Notes: generated from the sequence alone by a model not told the origin. A DNA stretch of 64,000 nucleotides from Owenia fusiformis (GCA_903813345.2 CAIIXF020000010.1:21527181-21591180), one strand, 5' to 3'. Positions 24,401 through 38,284 are shown, counted from the first letter of the stretch. Translations and numbers: made by a program.

Positions 24401-27400
24401 GATGGATCAGTATATATTAAAATAATGTATTAATACTTGATATCAATTACATATAAAAAGAAGAACGAACTTACAATATAGTGATATAGTCCCACTAAAT
24501 TTTTTATTGATTGATTTCTCAATTCACCCCTTATAGGGTATAAGAGTATAAAATACCAACTTAACCAAAATAAAATGCATCCAATGACGACGCACAGAAT
24601 TTTCTTGGGTGTGAAAAGGAAAAACAATCTATTTAACAACTATTGTTCTTAAGGAATAGAAATTCCGACTCACCCCCTGGCATACAGGAAGCTGTACACG
24701 CAGTAAAACCAGTATACTGCCATTCATATTTCCCTCGACCATGTGGTATCAAATTGTCCTCGTGTCTTGGCATTTCACCAGGGCAGTATCTCAGCAGACA
24801 TGGTTCTATTTCGGCTGGCTTAGTCCCTAGAATTCATTAATTTAGTTTATCCCTTGGTAAGTTACTTTTATGGTTATTGATTTTTCAAGCACGTCCTAAT
24901 CTGATATTCTTTTAAACTTTTAAAACATTGGTTCTTCATGAGAAACCCTTGGAGCGGATAATCTGCCTAAAAATTGAGCTTATGAGATAACCTAGGAGAC
25001 TGCTAACATATACGAGGTGTTATGACTATGCTCATACTTCAACTTATTCTATTATCGCGACTACCAAACCGTAACATACCATTGCATTCCTCATCGGGGA
25101 GGTCTTCTACTGCGTCTGCATACTCTAGATATATCTTACAGCGCACCTTCCTGATCCTGATAGCCTTGCCACACGTTGCAGCACACGGGCCCCAAGGCTC
25201 TGCTACAAAACTGGAAAATCAACAAAATCTTTTGAAATGCTGTCCTAAAGGATCTAACAGTAAAATTCCGTTCGTGATTTGCGAGAAAACATGCGTTATC
25301 CTCATTTTAGAGGCCCCGAAACGCCCTATCACAATGTTCTTGCCTATTTAACGAAATGACATATATTTTGGTATGTAGGCGCTTCCGTCCTTAGTTGCTT
25401 TGATTTACTATTTTGACTATATGACATGCGTTGAAAACTGTAAAGATTCCGTTTTATATATATATTATTTAAGTAGAAGTAAGCATTTGATTTCATGCCC
25501 ATTTCATGTCAAATATTGATAATAAGCACTCTGAAAATTACCTCGCGACATCTACAACAGTCTCGTCCCCCTCTAGCGTGTAATCAGGACGGACACCCGG
25601 CCTGAGGGAATTGTGGTCGGACAATCCATATTCGTTAGCTACTTGGCGACCACCAGATTCCAGCTTTTCAGTTTCTACAGTACAAATAATATAAATTAGC
25701 TTTATTTCATGGAGAACATGAATGATGACTTTCTTAAGGTGGTTATCTTACTATCAACAAGGAAATAAGAACAAACATAGACAAACATATAATATACCAT
25801 ATTCACACCTGTGTGGATGATGAACACGACCACAAAGCACAATGTCATGTGGCCAATGATTTTCTATTGTTACTATTGATAATGAACTTAAATATTACTT
25901 TTCATGAGGTGCGATAAAAAGTAGGTGTACAGTTTTTCTTGTAAAACAGAATTCCATTGGCTATGGATTGAAAATAATTTGAATATTCAGGTGATATGAC
26001 TATGCCCACTCATGGATAAAAATCATATTACTCATAATGTAAAAATGATATCAACCATATGATTAATCCGTTCTACACCTAAACTTGATTAGTTTCCAGA
26101 TTATCTCAAAATACGTAAGTATATGTTTAAAGTATAGTCAACAATGAGTCAGTTCTGGTGGCTACCCTTTGTACTAAATATTCAGAGAATGGGGAAGGAA
26201 GAGGGCACTTCAAATTGTACAGTCATCTTGGACGGAGATGGAAACAATAGCAATAGTTGGTACACCTGTGAGGTTGGATTTCCGAGAATCATTTCCGATT
26301 TATCTTAGGTGCAGAGTCAGTTTGAACATTATCAAATTACAAAGTAGTGAAATTGGTACATATAGTGCGTATATAAACAATTGCAAAGAGTGCGGCTTAT
26401 AACAAACAAATTGTGCATTACTTAGTACAGAAGAAACAATCGTGTATTAGATAAAAAATTAACAATTAGGTACGGTCATTAGGAATCAAACCCCAGGATC
26501 CCTATCAATGACGTCTTATATAAAGCCAGTTGTGTAATAAAGCTGTAATTAAAAACGATTTTGTCAGTTGGATCGACAGTTACCCATAGTATTGATGCAT
26601 GGCGTCCATGTGTGACATTCCCGAGAAGTAATTGGTTTCAAGTCCATGCGACAATTCAGTCCCTTGGTTTGCTTACACACGACTTCTCTATACTGCTTAC
26701 CAACACCACAGGTGGCGCTGCACTGTAAATAGGCAAATGGGCAACCTCTAAATCATACGGATGGTAGAAAATATAAACTAATTCTTGATTAACCATGTGT
26801 ACATGTAAGAGAGAGCAAATGCCATATTGGGTGATTCAAATTTTAAATCTTTGAACAATATAAGCTGAATATATAAGCTGAATTCTTCAAAAGCTGCTAT
26901 CACATTAAAGCATTCCGACAGCACACATTAGAAATTGACGACGTAGAAACATAGCTCACCATCGACCAAGCCCCTTCCATCCAAATCGGACATTGGATTT
27001 CGTTGCACGCTTTCCTATTTGTTGGTTTATCTTCGACGCATCGTCCATCCTCCACTGGATGAAACACGCCATTTTCTTTCTCTTGCGCACAGTAAACCTT
27101 TCGTGTTGTGACTCCACCATTACAAGATTGAGAGCACTCAGTCCATGGCTCAGAAACCCAACTAAAACACAAAGTGTAGATCGTGACATACTGTTGACCG
27201 AAATGAGATAAGAATAAACTCAAGAAAAAGGTCACATCATCATCAATTAAAATCGAGTATCTATAGATCTAGACAAGGTGTCGACTGAAATGTGTTTTCG
27301 AGGAAAACATATAAGAGAACCAAAACGCCATGCATGTGTTTTTGTTTAAAACATATTGCCAAATGCAAGACAAAAATACATTCGGCAGTCCAAATTAATT

Positions 27401-29480
27401 AATCCTAGTTTGCCCCAAAAAATATTGACTGAAACATTGATCTTTAGTTGGTGAATTTGTTCGCAAGACATCAAGGCATATTAGTTCAATTTGAACATTA
27501 TACTTACACAGGGAGACATGCTAGTCTTTTGCACATCTTTTCCTTCGGTTTTGGTCTTTCAAGATTTTTGCAGTATGCGATATTGATGACCTTATTGTTG
27601 AAGCGATCTTTGCAGATTGTGGACGTTACTTCGTAACCTATCTAATATTGGCAGAAATATAGTTGCATGATTGAAACAATGGTGAATACATTTACTAGAG
27701 ATATTGCTACTAGTTTATCAGGGTCTTTTGTTGCATAATGTGTGCGTTGATTGAGTCATTGGATGAAGTCTGTAGATTAGGACTTTGAACTGTAAAGATC
27801 ATTTTGACACGTGTTGTAAAGAGACAGAATTTTTATTGTTTTCTAATCATGCATTTCTCACTGGTTTCTCACTGCATATTATTCTATAAAAACAAAAGGA
27901 TTACCTACACCGCATGACACGCTGCATTCAGAATAATCAGTTTCCTCCCAATAAATTCGTGGTTTCATTTTATCACAAGATGACCCATCCCCGCCACATA
28001 CGCCACACTCATCCTCAGCTTTTGGTGAGTCCAAAACACCGTCACAGCCAAGTTTCTGAATCAATTATATTCCAGTCACGTATGCAGTGTTATAAAAAGG
28101 TTTTCTCCCAGTGTCAAATTCTTATTTTAGTTTTTGATATTGTAGAACTTTTGTGAAATAAACGTCAATATTAATAGTCTATAAGGAAAGATCGGGGTTA
28201 TGCCCCGGTTATGCTGTCTTATATTAATTTGATTATGTGTTATCATATCATCATCATCAAATGAATAACCACAGACACAATATTGCTTTCGTATATTTTT
28301 TACACCACTGAATACGTTAACTGATTTAATAAACTTCCTAAGAATTGATGTTTGCAACACAAGATGTTACCTAGATCAGCTTTTCAACAAGTCTCAATAA
28401 GCTATTAATAATATTCATAAAATCATAGCTGTCTAAAGGAATACAAAGGCCAATTATAAAAAAGAGGAAAGGTCTTGTTGACATATTGTACGTTTCATAG
28501 ACATAGTTAATAGCGCTTACCCTGCATTTTCCATTGATACACATATTTTTGGAATGTTCACATCTCGTTCCATCTAATACTTTTGGAGCCAACTTTACAG
28601 TTAGTTCGGAGGAGTGGCGCGCTTTGCATATCAAAGCACATGGGTCTTCTGGGCTCTCTATGGGTTCCCATTTATAAATGCCACCATTGTGTGGAACATC
28701 GTTATAAGCTTCACACTGCTTTGTTCTGAAGTCCCTGGAGTAGCCTCGACAGTCCTGGAATCATTTACAAGAAAACCAGTGGGGAAGGGGTGGAATAATT
28801 CTCTATGATGCCTTTTGAAATACCGGACGTATGCAAACACAATTGATCGCTAATAATTCAGTGCTGTACATATTAATTTGAATAGATTTTATAGACGGGT
28901 GAGGATATAGGAGATACCATTAGATAATACATGTATGTACAAAAATACATTTTATTATCGCATGATCTGTAAAATGAAGCCTTCTGATTGGTCAGTTCTT
29001 GTGCTGTACCAATCTGTATTGCTACTGAGATTGTCCCCATTGAACACCTCCGTCGCAATACAGAAAATATTGGTACAGAGGGGACATTCTTAGTAGCAAT
29101 ACAGAGGATCACACGATAAAAACGTTATCGAATGATCAATAACCTATAATTTTGTCGAGTTTCTAATGATGACATGAAGAAAAGTTCTTAAATAACCTAG
29201 TAATAATTTAATTTATCTAGTTTTCGGCGCTGATACTGTGGTAGATATTAACACTTTTATGCTTCAAAAACCATCAACCTCTTAACAAAACTGGTCCATC
29301 AACAGTATGCCTCTTGCAACTTACCTTCATGTTACATGTCCTGTATCGGATATCATCCCCTTCACACATGCCTTCTATTGTGCACTTTCTCAATTGATAG
29401 GAGGCGCCACCGTCGCATGTACGACTGCAATCACTCCATTTCGACCAATCGGACCATTCTGCAGCAGTCAGCCCGCATAT
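21406..29480 (-). CDS. ADAMTS-like protein, punctin/MADD-4 type, spacer-less
   Basis: Fifteen phase-consistent minus-strand exons: 29325-29480, 28521-28754, 27905-28055, 27508-27637, 26960-27161, 26584-26722, 25542-25674, 25080-25210, 24674-24826, 24212-24341, 23799-24015, 22789-23619, 22385-22567, 21951-22095, 21406-21551. The first gives a thrombospondin type-1 repeat ([19 protein letters not shown]), the second and third the cysteine-rich module ([18 protein letters not shown], then [13 protein letters not shown]). About ten further thrombospondin repeats follow, with one Ig domain ([11 protein letters not shown]) in the 831 bp exon. No protease domain is present, as in ADAMTSL1/3 and nematode MADD-4, secreted matrix and synapse organisers. 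The spacer expected after the cysteine-rich module is missing. The signal peptide lies upstream and the last exon is tentative. Confidence 0.9.
22789..23619 (-). CDS. ADAMTSL exon with TSP1 - Ig - TSP1 modules
   Basis: The longest exon of the ADAMTSL gene, 277 codons, phase 0 at both ends, so it is a self-contained cassette. It opens inside a thrombospondin repeat ([16 protein letters not shown]), continues into an Ig C2-type domain ([16 protein letters not shown], then the [11 protein letters not shown] pattern with its second core cysteine) and a basic Lys-rich linker. It closes in another thrombospondin repeat ([21 protein letters not shown]). N-glycosylation sequons occur in the Ig domain (NES) and the last repeat (NVT). 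Confidence 0.9.
29010..29107. repeat. inverted repeat in the ADAMTSL intron
   Basis: The arm reading CAATCTGTATTGCTACTGAG followed by ATTGTCCCC, at about 29010-29038, is complementary to the segment ending at about 29107. The likely source is a foldback repeat in the intron between the first two ADAMTSL exons. Confidence 0.6.
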
Positions 29481-32400
29481 CTGGAATAAAATCAATTCTA
29501 TGTAAACTAAAAGAAAATAAATTAAGGCAAAATATGTTATACAACTTAAAATCGTGAGTACTACTTTTTAAAGATATCGATGTTGTACACATTCGATTTT
29601 GACATTGATATATCAACAATGAAATGGCGTAAAAGAACAAATCAAATTTTTTTGGGGGGGAGATTTGGACGCTACAACCATTGTCTTAGACTTGAAGAGG
29701 CGTGTTTTGTTAAGTTATTGAAGGCATTCGATTTCTCTTTTTCTCAGCACTGACAGAATCCCAACACCCCAACTTCCGGGCCCCAACTGCTTTGTACTTA
29801 AAGAATGAATTAGGAAAATAGTATCGCTGACTAAAAAGATTTTGTCAAACAATCACGTTCATGATTGAATTATTCGAATTCTTCCAATACTGTGTTATAT
29901 TAGGATGTCATAATAGTGTGTTATATTAGGATGTCATAGATACGGAGAGATGAAGTGAGTTACCTCACCTGAACCTTGAACGACCATACAGGGTTATAAC
30001 ATACAATTAATTTCGGAATATAGGAATGAGGATTTCCATTTATACATCGATAATGTTGGCCATAAAACGTGACGGGAATGCAAGAAAGTACTTGGTTAAC
30101 GCGAAATATCATTTATCAAAGAGTCGATTCGTTGTTATTCGAACTGTTATTACTAGTTTATTTCTATTAGGATATATTCTATACCATCTACGTTAAACTG
30201 TAATGTAAGATAAAGCAATTGCTTATACTTAGAAAACACCAACGCAATAAAACCAAAGCATTGTGTTAAACATTGACATTAGTACAATATTCTACTGTTC
30301 TATCTCATAAACAAAAATTGTTCAAGCCGACCCATGTAGCCTACTATTATTCTAAATACTGAAACGAGCGCCACAAACGCCTAACAGGGAGCTGTCATGT
30401 CTAATAGAGCAAGGCTTGACGTTCAAATGAATCTATTTACGCGATGCGTACTTAGCGTTAGGCTAAACTATTACATCAGACTTACTATATAAACAGAAAT
30501 ATTACTCGGTGTTTGTCCTTGGGACTACTTTCGATCCCTTGATGTTACAAGGTGTTTATCGTTGATGTCTAAATATCTACCTATCGATATCCATCATAAT
30601 ATTTACTGGGTTACTTCGCTTTTTCAAGTTAAAATTTCCCATTTGTTCTAGCGGGGAGAGTGCTGACAGAAAACAAATTATGGCATTGATAGCTGGTTCT
30701 TTTTCTGGTTGAGATGATACTGTACAACCACTGCTAGTTTGGGATCCAGGGCCTTGTTTATTTTGACTCAATTCGGATTTCGGATTTCAGAAATAATATC
30801 AAATTAAAACATATGAAATTGAGACATTGTCTTACGTATTCCCCTGCGTAAAGTTGCAAATAAACTAGTAGAGGTTAATAGATTATTTAGTTTATAGAGA
30901 TTTTTTGGATATTTACTTAAATATTTTTTCTCAAGATTATACCAAGAGTATTGTTATTTTTGAGATACGCGAGTAGAATGAATAGTATTCAGAAAGTTTT
31001 CAAACCGTTCTTTTAAATCCATGCTAAAATCCTTCATAGCTGAAGCCATGTAAATCATGCATCCTGGAAAATAGTTGCTAATTTATGAGTTGTTAAAAAG
31101 TTATCGCACATGCTGAATGGTGTTTATCCTAAAAAGTTGGCAATCGCCTGTATATTTATATTATTGACTTGAATAAATCAAGAAATTGCAAAAAACTGAT
31201 CCTGCAAGTTTCTGATTACTAGAGCGTTACGACCTCGTCAAATGTTGTCCATGTACATGCTGCTGATTCAACTAAATAATGGGATTTGGTATGTTCTCAG
31301 TTGAGTTCATGTTGATACTTTGAGTATATTGATAACCCTCATTCAGCGGAGCAACAAGGCGGGTGGTGGATCTATGGTACAGTCTCTCTATTTTAACTAA
31401 CTTTTGGATAGTGATGTCTGGAAGTGCTATTCAAAATCACGTCAAGTGTAAAGCTCATGTTTTCAAAAAGCGTGATTTGATGAGAAGCTTCGATTGGGTG
31501 ACATCCCACTAATCACGTGATATTAAAAACATCTGAACTAGTTTATTCTATCTTATCTATAAAATGAACAAAGAATACATGAATCAAAATTGAGCTAGTC
31601 TAAGGTTAAGAATTCGGTAGACACATTCAAGATATTTGTCAGTACTGCTAATATGTCTAACTGATAGCAATGCTTTTACAGATGTCAATGCATTCCTTTA
31701 ACATTTTGGGGCAATTTTTTCTTTGTTGTTTGGGAATGTTAGAAATACGTAATACTACCCAATCGTGTGTCAAGTCAATAGTGGTTGCAAACCATGGAAC
31801 ATTTCACAGCAATATCACGTTGAAAGATCCTGTCAAGACAGCTCATTATTTCTTATCAGAACACAAAACATGCAGACATAAATCAAATACTCCGAACGTT
31901 ACATAATATTAAAACAGCACTGGCGATACAAAATAAAAACTATTTCTCAATAATTACATCGATAATATTAGTATTTTAACTTAATATACAGTACAGTTCT
32001 GATAGACATGTCACTGGTGATCCGCTCGATTACGCTGGTTACCGAAACGGTTCGTTTCGGCAACAAAATGTTGGAACGTCGAAGGTATGGTTTTTCTTTT
32101 TCCTTATATCACGCGGTGAAGGCAGAATCCCCACCACTTTTTTCCCACAAACGTGTATCAGTATCATATGTTGTAACATGAAGGTAAGATGCAAGAGGCA
32201 TACTGTTGATGGCCCAGTTTTGTTTAGAGGTTGATGGTATTGAATCATAAAAGTGTTAAAAATGTCGTGAGAATTCTGCCTACAACGTGTGAAATAAGGA
32301 AAAAAGAAAAACCGTAGCTTCGATGTTCCGACAGTTTGTTACCGAAACGAACCGTTTCGGTAACCAGCGTAATCGAGTGGATCACCAGTGCATGTGTACC

Positions 32401-33722
32401 GTTTACTAAATACATTTTTATTATGGACGCCCTCCAATGTGGCGCCCTGTTTTATCGATATTCCTTTCATCCTACGAAATACCTCAGTTATGTTTCAAAA
32501 TCATAACCTAGTCTCAAGGGTGTACTTACATTTTACAATATGCAATATACTGCAAATGTGTTTTAAATTAAAAGGGGTGTGCCTGAACATCAATGCATTG
32601 AATTGTATCCTTATATTTCATCTTTATATGTGCATCACGAAGAGAGCGCGTTTTATTTTGAGGGTTTACTTTATGTCTGATCTATCCTAAGGGGAATCAG
32701 TTACTGTGTATAACTGTGTATCGATATTCTCAGATTCAGTAGGGTCAAGTTATCTAAATGCCAATGCGCACCAATATAGACAATGTCATAATTTGCACTA
32801 TGAAATTCTAATAAACATTAGGTAAAGTGGTTGGTACGTGTGATTTTATGCCACCGTACACGAACAGAGCTGGTTGAACATCTAAATGATCGTGTTCAAG
32901 TTGTCAAACTATTCTTTGATCTTATCCTTAATAGTCAAAATCAGAACCATGTGTTCTCTTAACTCGTTTCATGTTTTGTTAAACACCTTGTTTTAACTAA
33001 GTAACATAAACAAACACACACGTATCGAATATGGCGTAACGGATGTTCATGTATCAGACAATACTGCCTTGTTAGTTTTCTTGGCGAGGGGGCTGAAAGC
33101 AGCTGGGAACTTTTTCCACCGTTTTTAATTCGCAGTTTCGACAGTCCTCATATACAGCCATAAAAAGATTTGAATAAAATGGCAAAAATCAAACGAATTA
33201 CTTTAACAGATGTTCTCATAATTTAAAAAATCAGAACAGAATTTAGCTTTTCTTTTATTCTATTGTAATGGGAGATGGCAGAACTACCATATCCTCAGTA
33301 ATATACAATTGCTTACATCTGATCAATATGAAATGGCTAAATTCTCACCACGATCGAGAAATTATCTTACTATATTTGTTATGTGCATATTTATATACTA
33401 GCTAGCGTTTGGTGTCATTCCAGCTAATAAGTCACAAACGAGCCACTTTTGAGTGCATAAGATAATTTTAAGAGAGTTTTTTAATAATTAAAAGTACAGC
33501 ATATTTACTTAGAGATTATTGCTGTCGGTTTTATACTTTGTTATTCAAACGGGTAAGGTACAACGCTTTGTGGTTTTTGCTATCAAAATTCTACACTACT
33601 CAAGTCCAAAATAGCTCAAAAATATTCTATCGAAATAGAACACCTTTACTTTGATGTTGAGAATAAGTGTAGAGGAACCCACAGTCACGGTAAATGTAAC
33701 TGAAATAAGATTTGACACTAAC
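29481..33722 (-). other. presumed first intron of the ADAMTSL gene
   Basis: No convincing exon seen. It holds a 27 bp tandem duplication (about 29888-29940) and the 379 bp element at 32012-32390. The intron assignment depends on the candidate signal-peptide exon at 33723-33830. Confidence 0.4.
32012..32390. mobile_element. MITE-like element carrying an ADAMTSL gene fragment
   Basis: Begins CACTGGTGATCC and ends GGATCACCAGTG, with inverted repeats of roughly 125 bp including the palindromic block CCGAAACGGTTCGTTTCGG. It is flanked by a perfect 5 bp target duplication, CATGT (32007-32011 and 32391-32395). Its unique core (about 32172-32259) matches 29248-29336 in inverted orientation, which covers the end of the first ADAMTSL thrombospondin exon, its GTAAG donor and the start of the intron. 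CAC termini with a 5 bp duplication would fit Transib/RAG-like or CMC elements, but the superfamily is not assigned. Confidence 0.85.
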
Positions 33723-33830
33723 CAAACGATCTAAGAAGAATGAACGACATTCGGCAGCTGACTCCGTCAACAAGTGTTTAATAACAAATAACAAAACAGA
33801 AGGAAATATAAACACAAGCGAATGATGCAT
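33723..33830 (-). CDS. candidate signal-peptide exon of the ADAMTSL gene
   Basis: Minus-strand reading MHHSLVFIFPSVLLFVIKHL with a strong hydrophobic core, followed by TESAAECRSFFLDRL and a GTTAGT donor in phase 0, which fits the phase-0 acceptor at 29480. A secreted ADAMTSL protein needs such an exon. The link is inference from phase, strand and hydrophobicity only. Confidence 0.3.
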
Positions 33831-36800
33831 GTACACCTACCACCCATGGCTATCCATTGTATTCGTCTTTTAACGGATATGTTTTATGTTTCTTTTACCT
33901 TTAGATCTTTTCTCATGTGTGCGACACAGATAAATGGTAATATGAGCGTTATGGTTAAAGTCGATGAAGAAATGGGGTTATCAGGTGCATTATTGTGTCT
34001 ACTGGGTTGAGTCTGCCCCATGGTCCTCCTAGCAATGTCTCTACTTTATTTAATGCTAACGTTTTGCGTTAAATGCACTAGATAATTTGAATATTAGATA
34101 AAATATTAACATAAACACAAATGAACTGGTGACATCTGTTAGTTCATGATGTGTATTTCAATAAACTATGTAGGAAACGAGAATACCTTGTAAGGAAACG
34201 TCTCCAATGGACATGTGGTCCAGTAAAAACAAGTAAAGGAGATCAACTAACCATGACATGTGCTGTATGGTTACCATGGCGAACCGCAGTAACCCTAATT
34301 GAATCTGAGCACGTCGAATGGGGAGGTGAGGTATTTCGAAACAAAAAATGAAACAAAATCCTACGTTAACGTGGAGACAGGATGCTTGTGTATCCGACAA
34401 TTCCCAGCTACACGACTCTCAAATTATAGATGCCTATATCGGTAATAAATGAGAGTGTATAAAACGATTAATTTGCAGCATGTTTTGGTTCCCATGAAAG
34501 ATGATCAAAATGCTAAAGGGTCGGATAGAGATGACTGATTAACACATAAAAGTCATTAGGATTCATGCCACGAATACAAATAAAACACAAATGAAAAGTC
34601 TAAATTAGGACATTCAACTGAATTAGTTTAACTTTCTAATAATAACTCTACAGATAGTTTCCAGTTTATTTCCAGTCCCATTCCTTTCTGTGTGAGATTC
34701 TGACCTTGCTCAGTATCCTAGAAACTAAACAATGACCACATTTTCTCAAACATTCAGGGAATTGAGTTAAGTATAAACACTACCCTCAATGAATGATAGT
34801 TAAACACTAATTAATTTACAGCACATGCTAACTACAACGTTTTAAATTCAACATAAAAATTCATCAATTTTGGTCATGGATAAGTTTTTAAAATAAGAAT
34901 AAGAGTTTATCGAGACTCGCCGGCCGTTCGTACTTTATTAATCGACAATGCACGGAAAATAAGGCCATTCCCTTATCCAAATATGTTATCCTTATTCTTC
35001 AGTATACTGCTATGGATTTCTACTTATAATGAATATTTAAATAATTCTGAATCAATAAAGAATTGCGTGTCTATTCTGAGAGGTACCTCTTTCCCCTGAG
35101 AGCATCATTCTTGAACACGAAAACATGGATCATATATCCTATCACCCCCTGGATATAAGAACCTTGCTGGTAAAATGTCTTTTTAAACGAAGGCATGTAA
35201 GAAGAATTTTTGCGAGATAAATTATGTCTAACCTCAATCCCCTCAATCCCTCTGGTATTTATTAATACAATTTATCTTTCTTACTCCGGTAACTAATTGA
35301 AGCAAGACTATCAGGGCGCATTAGCCCAAAGAGACACAATTATTCCCGAGATATCATAATTTGGCGATGGAATAAAGGAAAACCATCTCAGATTGAGACA
35401 TTTTGGGGCACTGCGACATGCTGAAAAGCATTTAAAGTATGGCCAAAGATCAAATTCCAATAAAATGTTATAATTAAATCATACATGTCATGGCGTACAT
35501 GTATATCCCATATCCCATGGCGTATATTCCATACCCATATCCCTTGAAGTATACCCCATACTCATTACACACCATAAGGGTAATAGGATATTAGTGGTAA
35601 TGATGTTAAAATACAAAGTAGAGAGCTCATCATAGTCTATTGGCCAAAATACCATCTTTATAGCCAATTATCAAAGAAACGCTATGTCACCAATTAAGGA
35701 GAAAAAAGACGTCGATGTATTCTTTAATTGAAATTATCTATTCGACGAGTTATTTCTTAGCATTTCCACTTACCATTTGTAGAAGACATATCACAAGCCC
35801 AGAATATTCAGCAATATTTTCCATTTTTGATGTCTCTGATATATCCAAGTCAAACGGGTCTCTGCCAATTACTTTGCGGTATATATTCCAAGAGAACCCT
35901 TACGAGATCCTGTTTTAAATGACAAGCGTATCCAATATCTCCTGTCACACAGGTCGGTCCTCCAGGCACTGGAAACTTGATTAGAGCTCTCAGTACTCAG
36001 GTGCAAAATTATCCCTAAATTGGCAGCTTGATTCAATTTAGTTAAAGCTTTCCTTATCATTTAGAGTTAAAGATATGTTCCGCTCGTGGCTAGATTCTCA
36101 TCAAACATCGTATCAATCTACACTATCAATATACAAAAATCTGTTACGCCAAGACTTCTTCAAAGTGGACTCAGTTAATCTATGTTTTTTCCTGATGAAC
36201 TTCGTGATAGTGGACGATAAGATATCCAGCTTTAACAAATCTGCCTTGTTCCTTATCATGCAACTAGTTGTTTTGGTAAGCTATTTATATGTCTCCCAGC
36301 CCGGCATTTGTGTCACTCTAACTTGATGTTATCACTTTATAATTCACTTGTTAGTGGTTAACTTAAATATCTGCTTGTGTTTTAAGGGTGCCTATTCATT
36401 TAGATATTACAAGTTTTTAGGCGTAATGATTACTGTTTTTATATCCCTGCTTTTTTCAATTATAAAACATAACTCTGTTCGCTTAAACGACTTGCCATAT
36501 GTCGATTCTAATTGGAGTCGTACCCAACAAGGGCTTTATTATACGATGGAGATCCTATTTCTGTTACTGGTAATCGTGTCGGGCAGACTTCACCAGACTT
36601 CAGGTTAAGACTTAGGCATTCCAGATGTGACCAAATTGTTTTGTTATGTGTCTGAGTCATGTGTTTACCAAGTGTTATTTTCAAGTTGAATCCAACATTG
36701 TCGTTTTACTTGTTGAAGAGCTTTCATCACAAACTTCCCGCCAAGGTGCTCTGTTCTCTCTGTCGAGGTAATTTTATCATTTTAAGTCTTTAAAATCTTC

Positions 36801-38159
36801 AAAACTCCCACACTACTTTGGAATGTTAACCTTATTAGGAATTTGTGGTTGCATCTAATGGACAGATATGGCATTGCTCTATTCAAAACAGAAATCATCG
36901 ACTTTAAATTGTCTCCGCTCGGTTAAAAGTCTATAGGTACATCACGAAGGTAGAACACTTGCGAAATGCGTATTGCCACAGAGTATTTCCTGTTCTGTGG
37001 TTGAAGAATGCTAATCGTGATGTTTTTTGGCATGCGTTACAGCTGATTAGCTAAAATTGTGAAAAGTGAACAATTCTCAGTGACCTTCAGTACTCTGAAG
37101 TGACTAATAGGCACCGTAATTCTTCATCCTACACCAGAAACAATCCACCGCTAGTATTTATTTGTTACACTTCCCTCAACTGGTATGTGGCAGAATTTGT
37201 TAGTGCCTTATGCCTATCATGAAACTAAAAGTGAAGTCATGTTTTTAATAAATTAACAGAAATTGGGATCAAATCGTTTAACATGCCTCTAGTAAAATAT
37301 GTAGATTTGTTTAGACTGGGAGAGTTTACGTTTTCCTACAATTTCTCTGAAAAGATTGATGGCATGAGCTATAATTCATTGGTAAGAATGTATACCTTTC
37401 GAATTTTACGTGCCTAACACCTTACCCCAGCGTGTTATTTTCACCTGGTGGTGTCAAAGGTTGTTGTAGACGTTTTGTCACTGTGTATTTAAAGAATACT
37501 GTTGTTTGAATAATCTATTGATTGTAAACACTGGTGCTATTTCCCGAGTCAAATGTTAATCCCTCGGAGTTTTTATTTCTTTTTTTTCATTTGTCGAAAA
37601 CACATATCAAAATACTCGCAGTGACCCTTATGTTACCCTGGATCTCAATGCTGGTCCATGTTTAAAGTATCACACTGCTATTCATCAATATTTACTCTTG
37701 CAATTTCTCTGGTATCATATGATTGTTTGTATCTAATTTCATTTTCTCTTTATACAATTTGGAGGTCAGGCGTTTGCCTATTTAGTTCACTTTGACTAAT
37801 TGGTAATTGGTTAACGGCTGCCTAATGGGTTACATATACTTTATGTTTGCGAACCATTGCGATTTTGAGTTGCTAGGCTATCCATACGCAGACGGTCACC
37901 GAGACCAAGAGAAACGGCAAGTTCAGAGTTATCAATGAACGCGACATTGATTAATGACTGATAGACACTTAGTTTCTATTATTACTCTTATCCCGACTTC
38001 GAATCAAAAAATAATTCCACAAACGGCCATTTATAAAATATGATTATACCCATTCGATTCGTTCGAATTGATTTTTAATTCTGATATGGGAATTCGATGA
38101 TTTATTATACAAAGGGGTTGGGCATGGTGACTCCGAACACGAAAAGGGTCATAAAATAG
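33831..38159. other. intergenic stretch with unassigned short frames
   Basis: No gene recognised. Plus-strand frames at 36075-36326 and 36348-36608 are hydrophobic in places but show no family motif or convincing splice structure. A short low-complexity tract of CCCATATCCCATGG-type repeats lies at 35490-35570. Confidence 0.4.
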
Positions 38160-38284
38160 ATATAGAAGACATGTGGCACTATAATAAGCACCGCGTAGAA
38201 GAAAGCTCAGCGTAGCACTGCATTATTAAAACCAACGAGTAATAAATGAACTTTAATAAACACAACATATCACTGCATAATAAT

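Noticed and set aside
30577-30771. Candidate N-terminal exon of ADAMTSL (MSQNKQGPGSQTSS)
   Set aside because: No signal peptide, and its donor would be phase 2, not compatible with the phase-0 acceptor at 29480.
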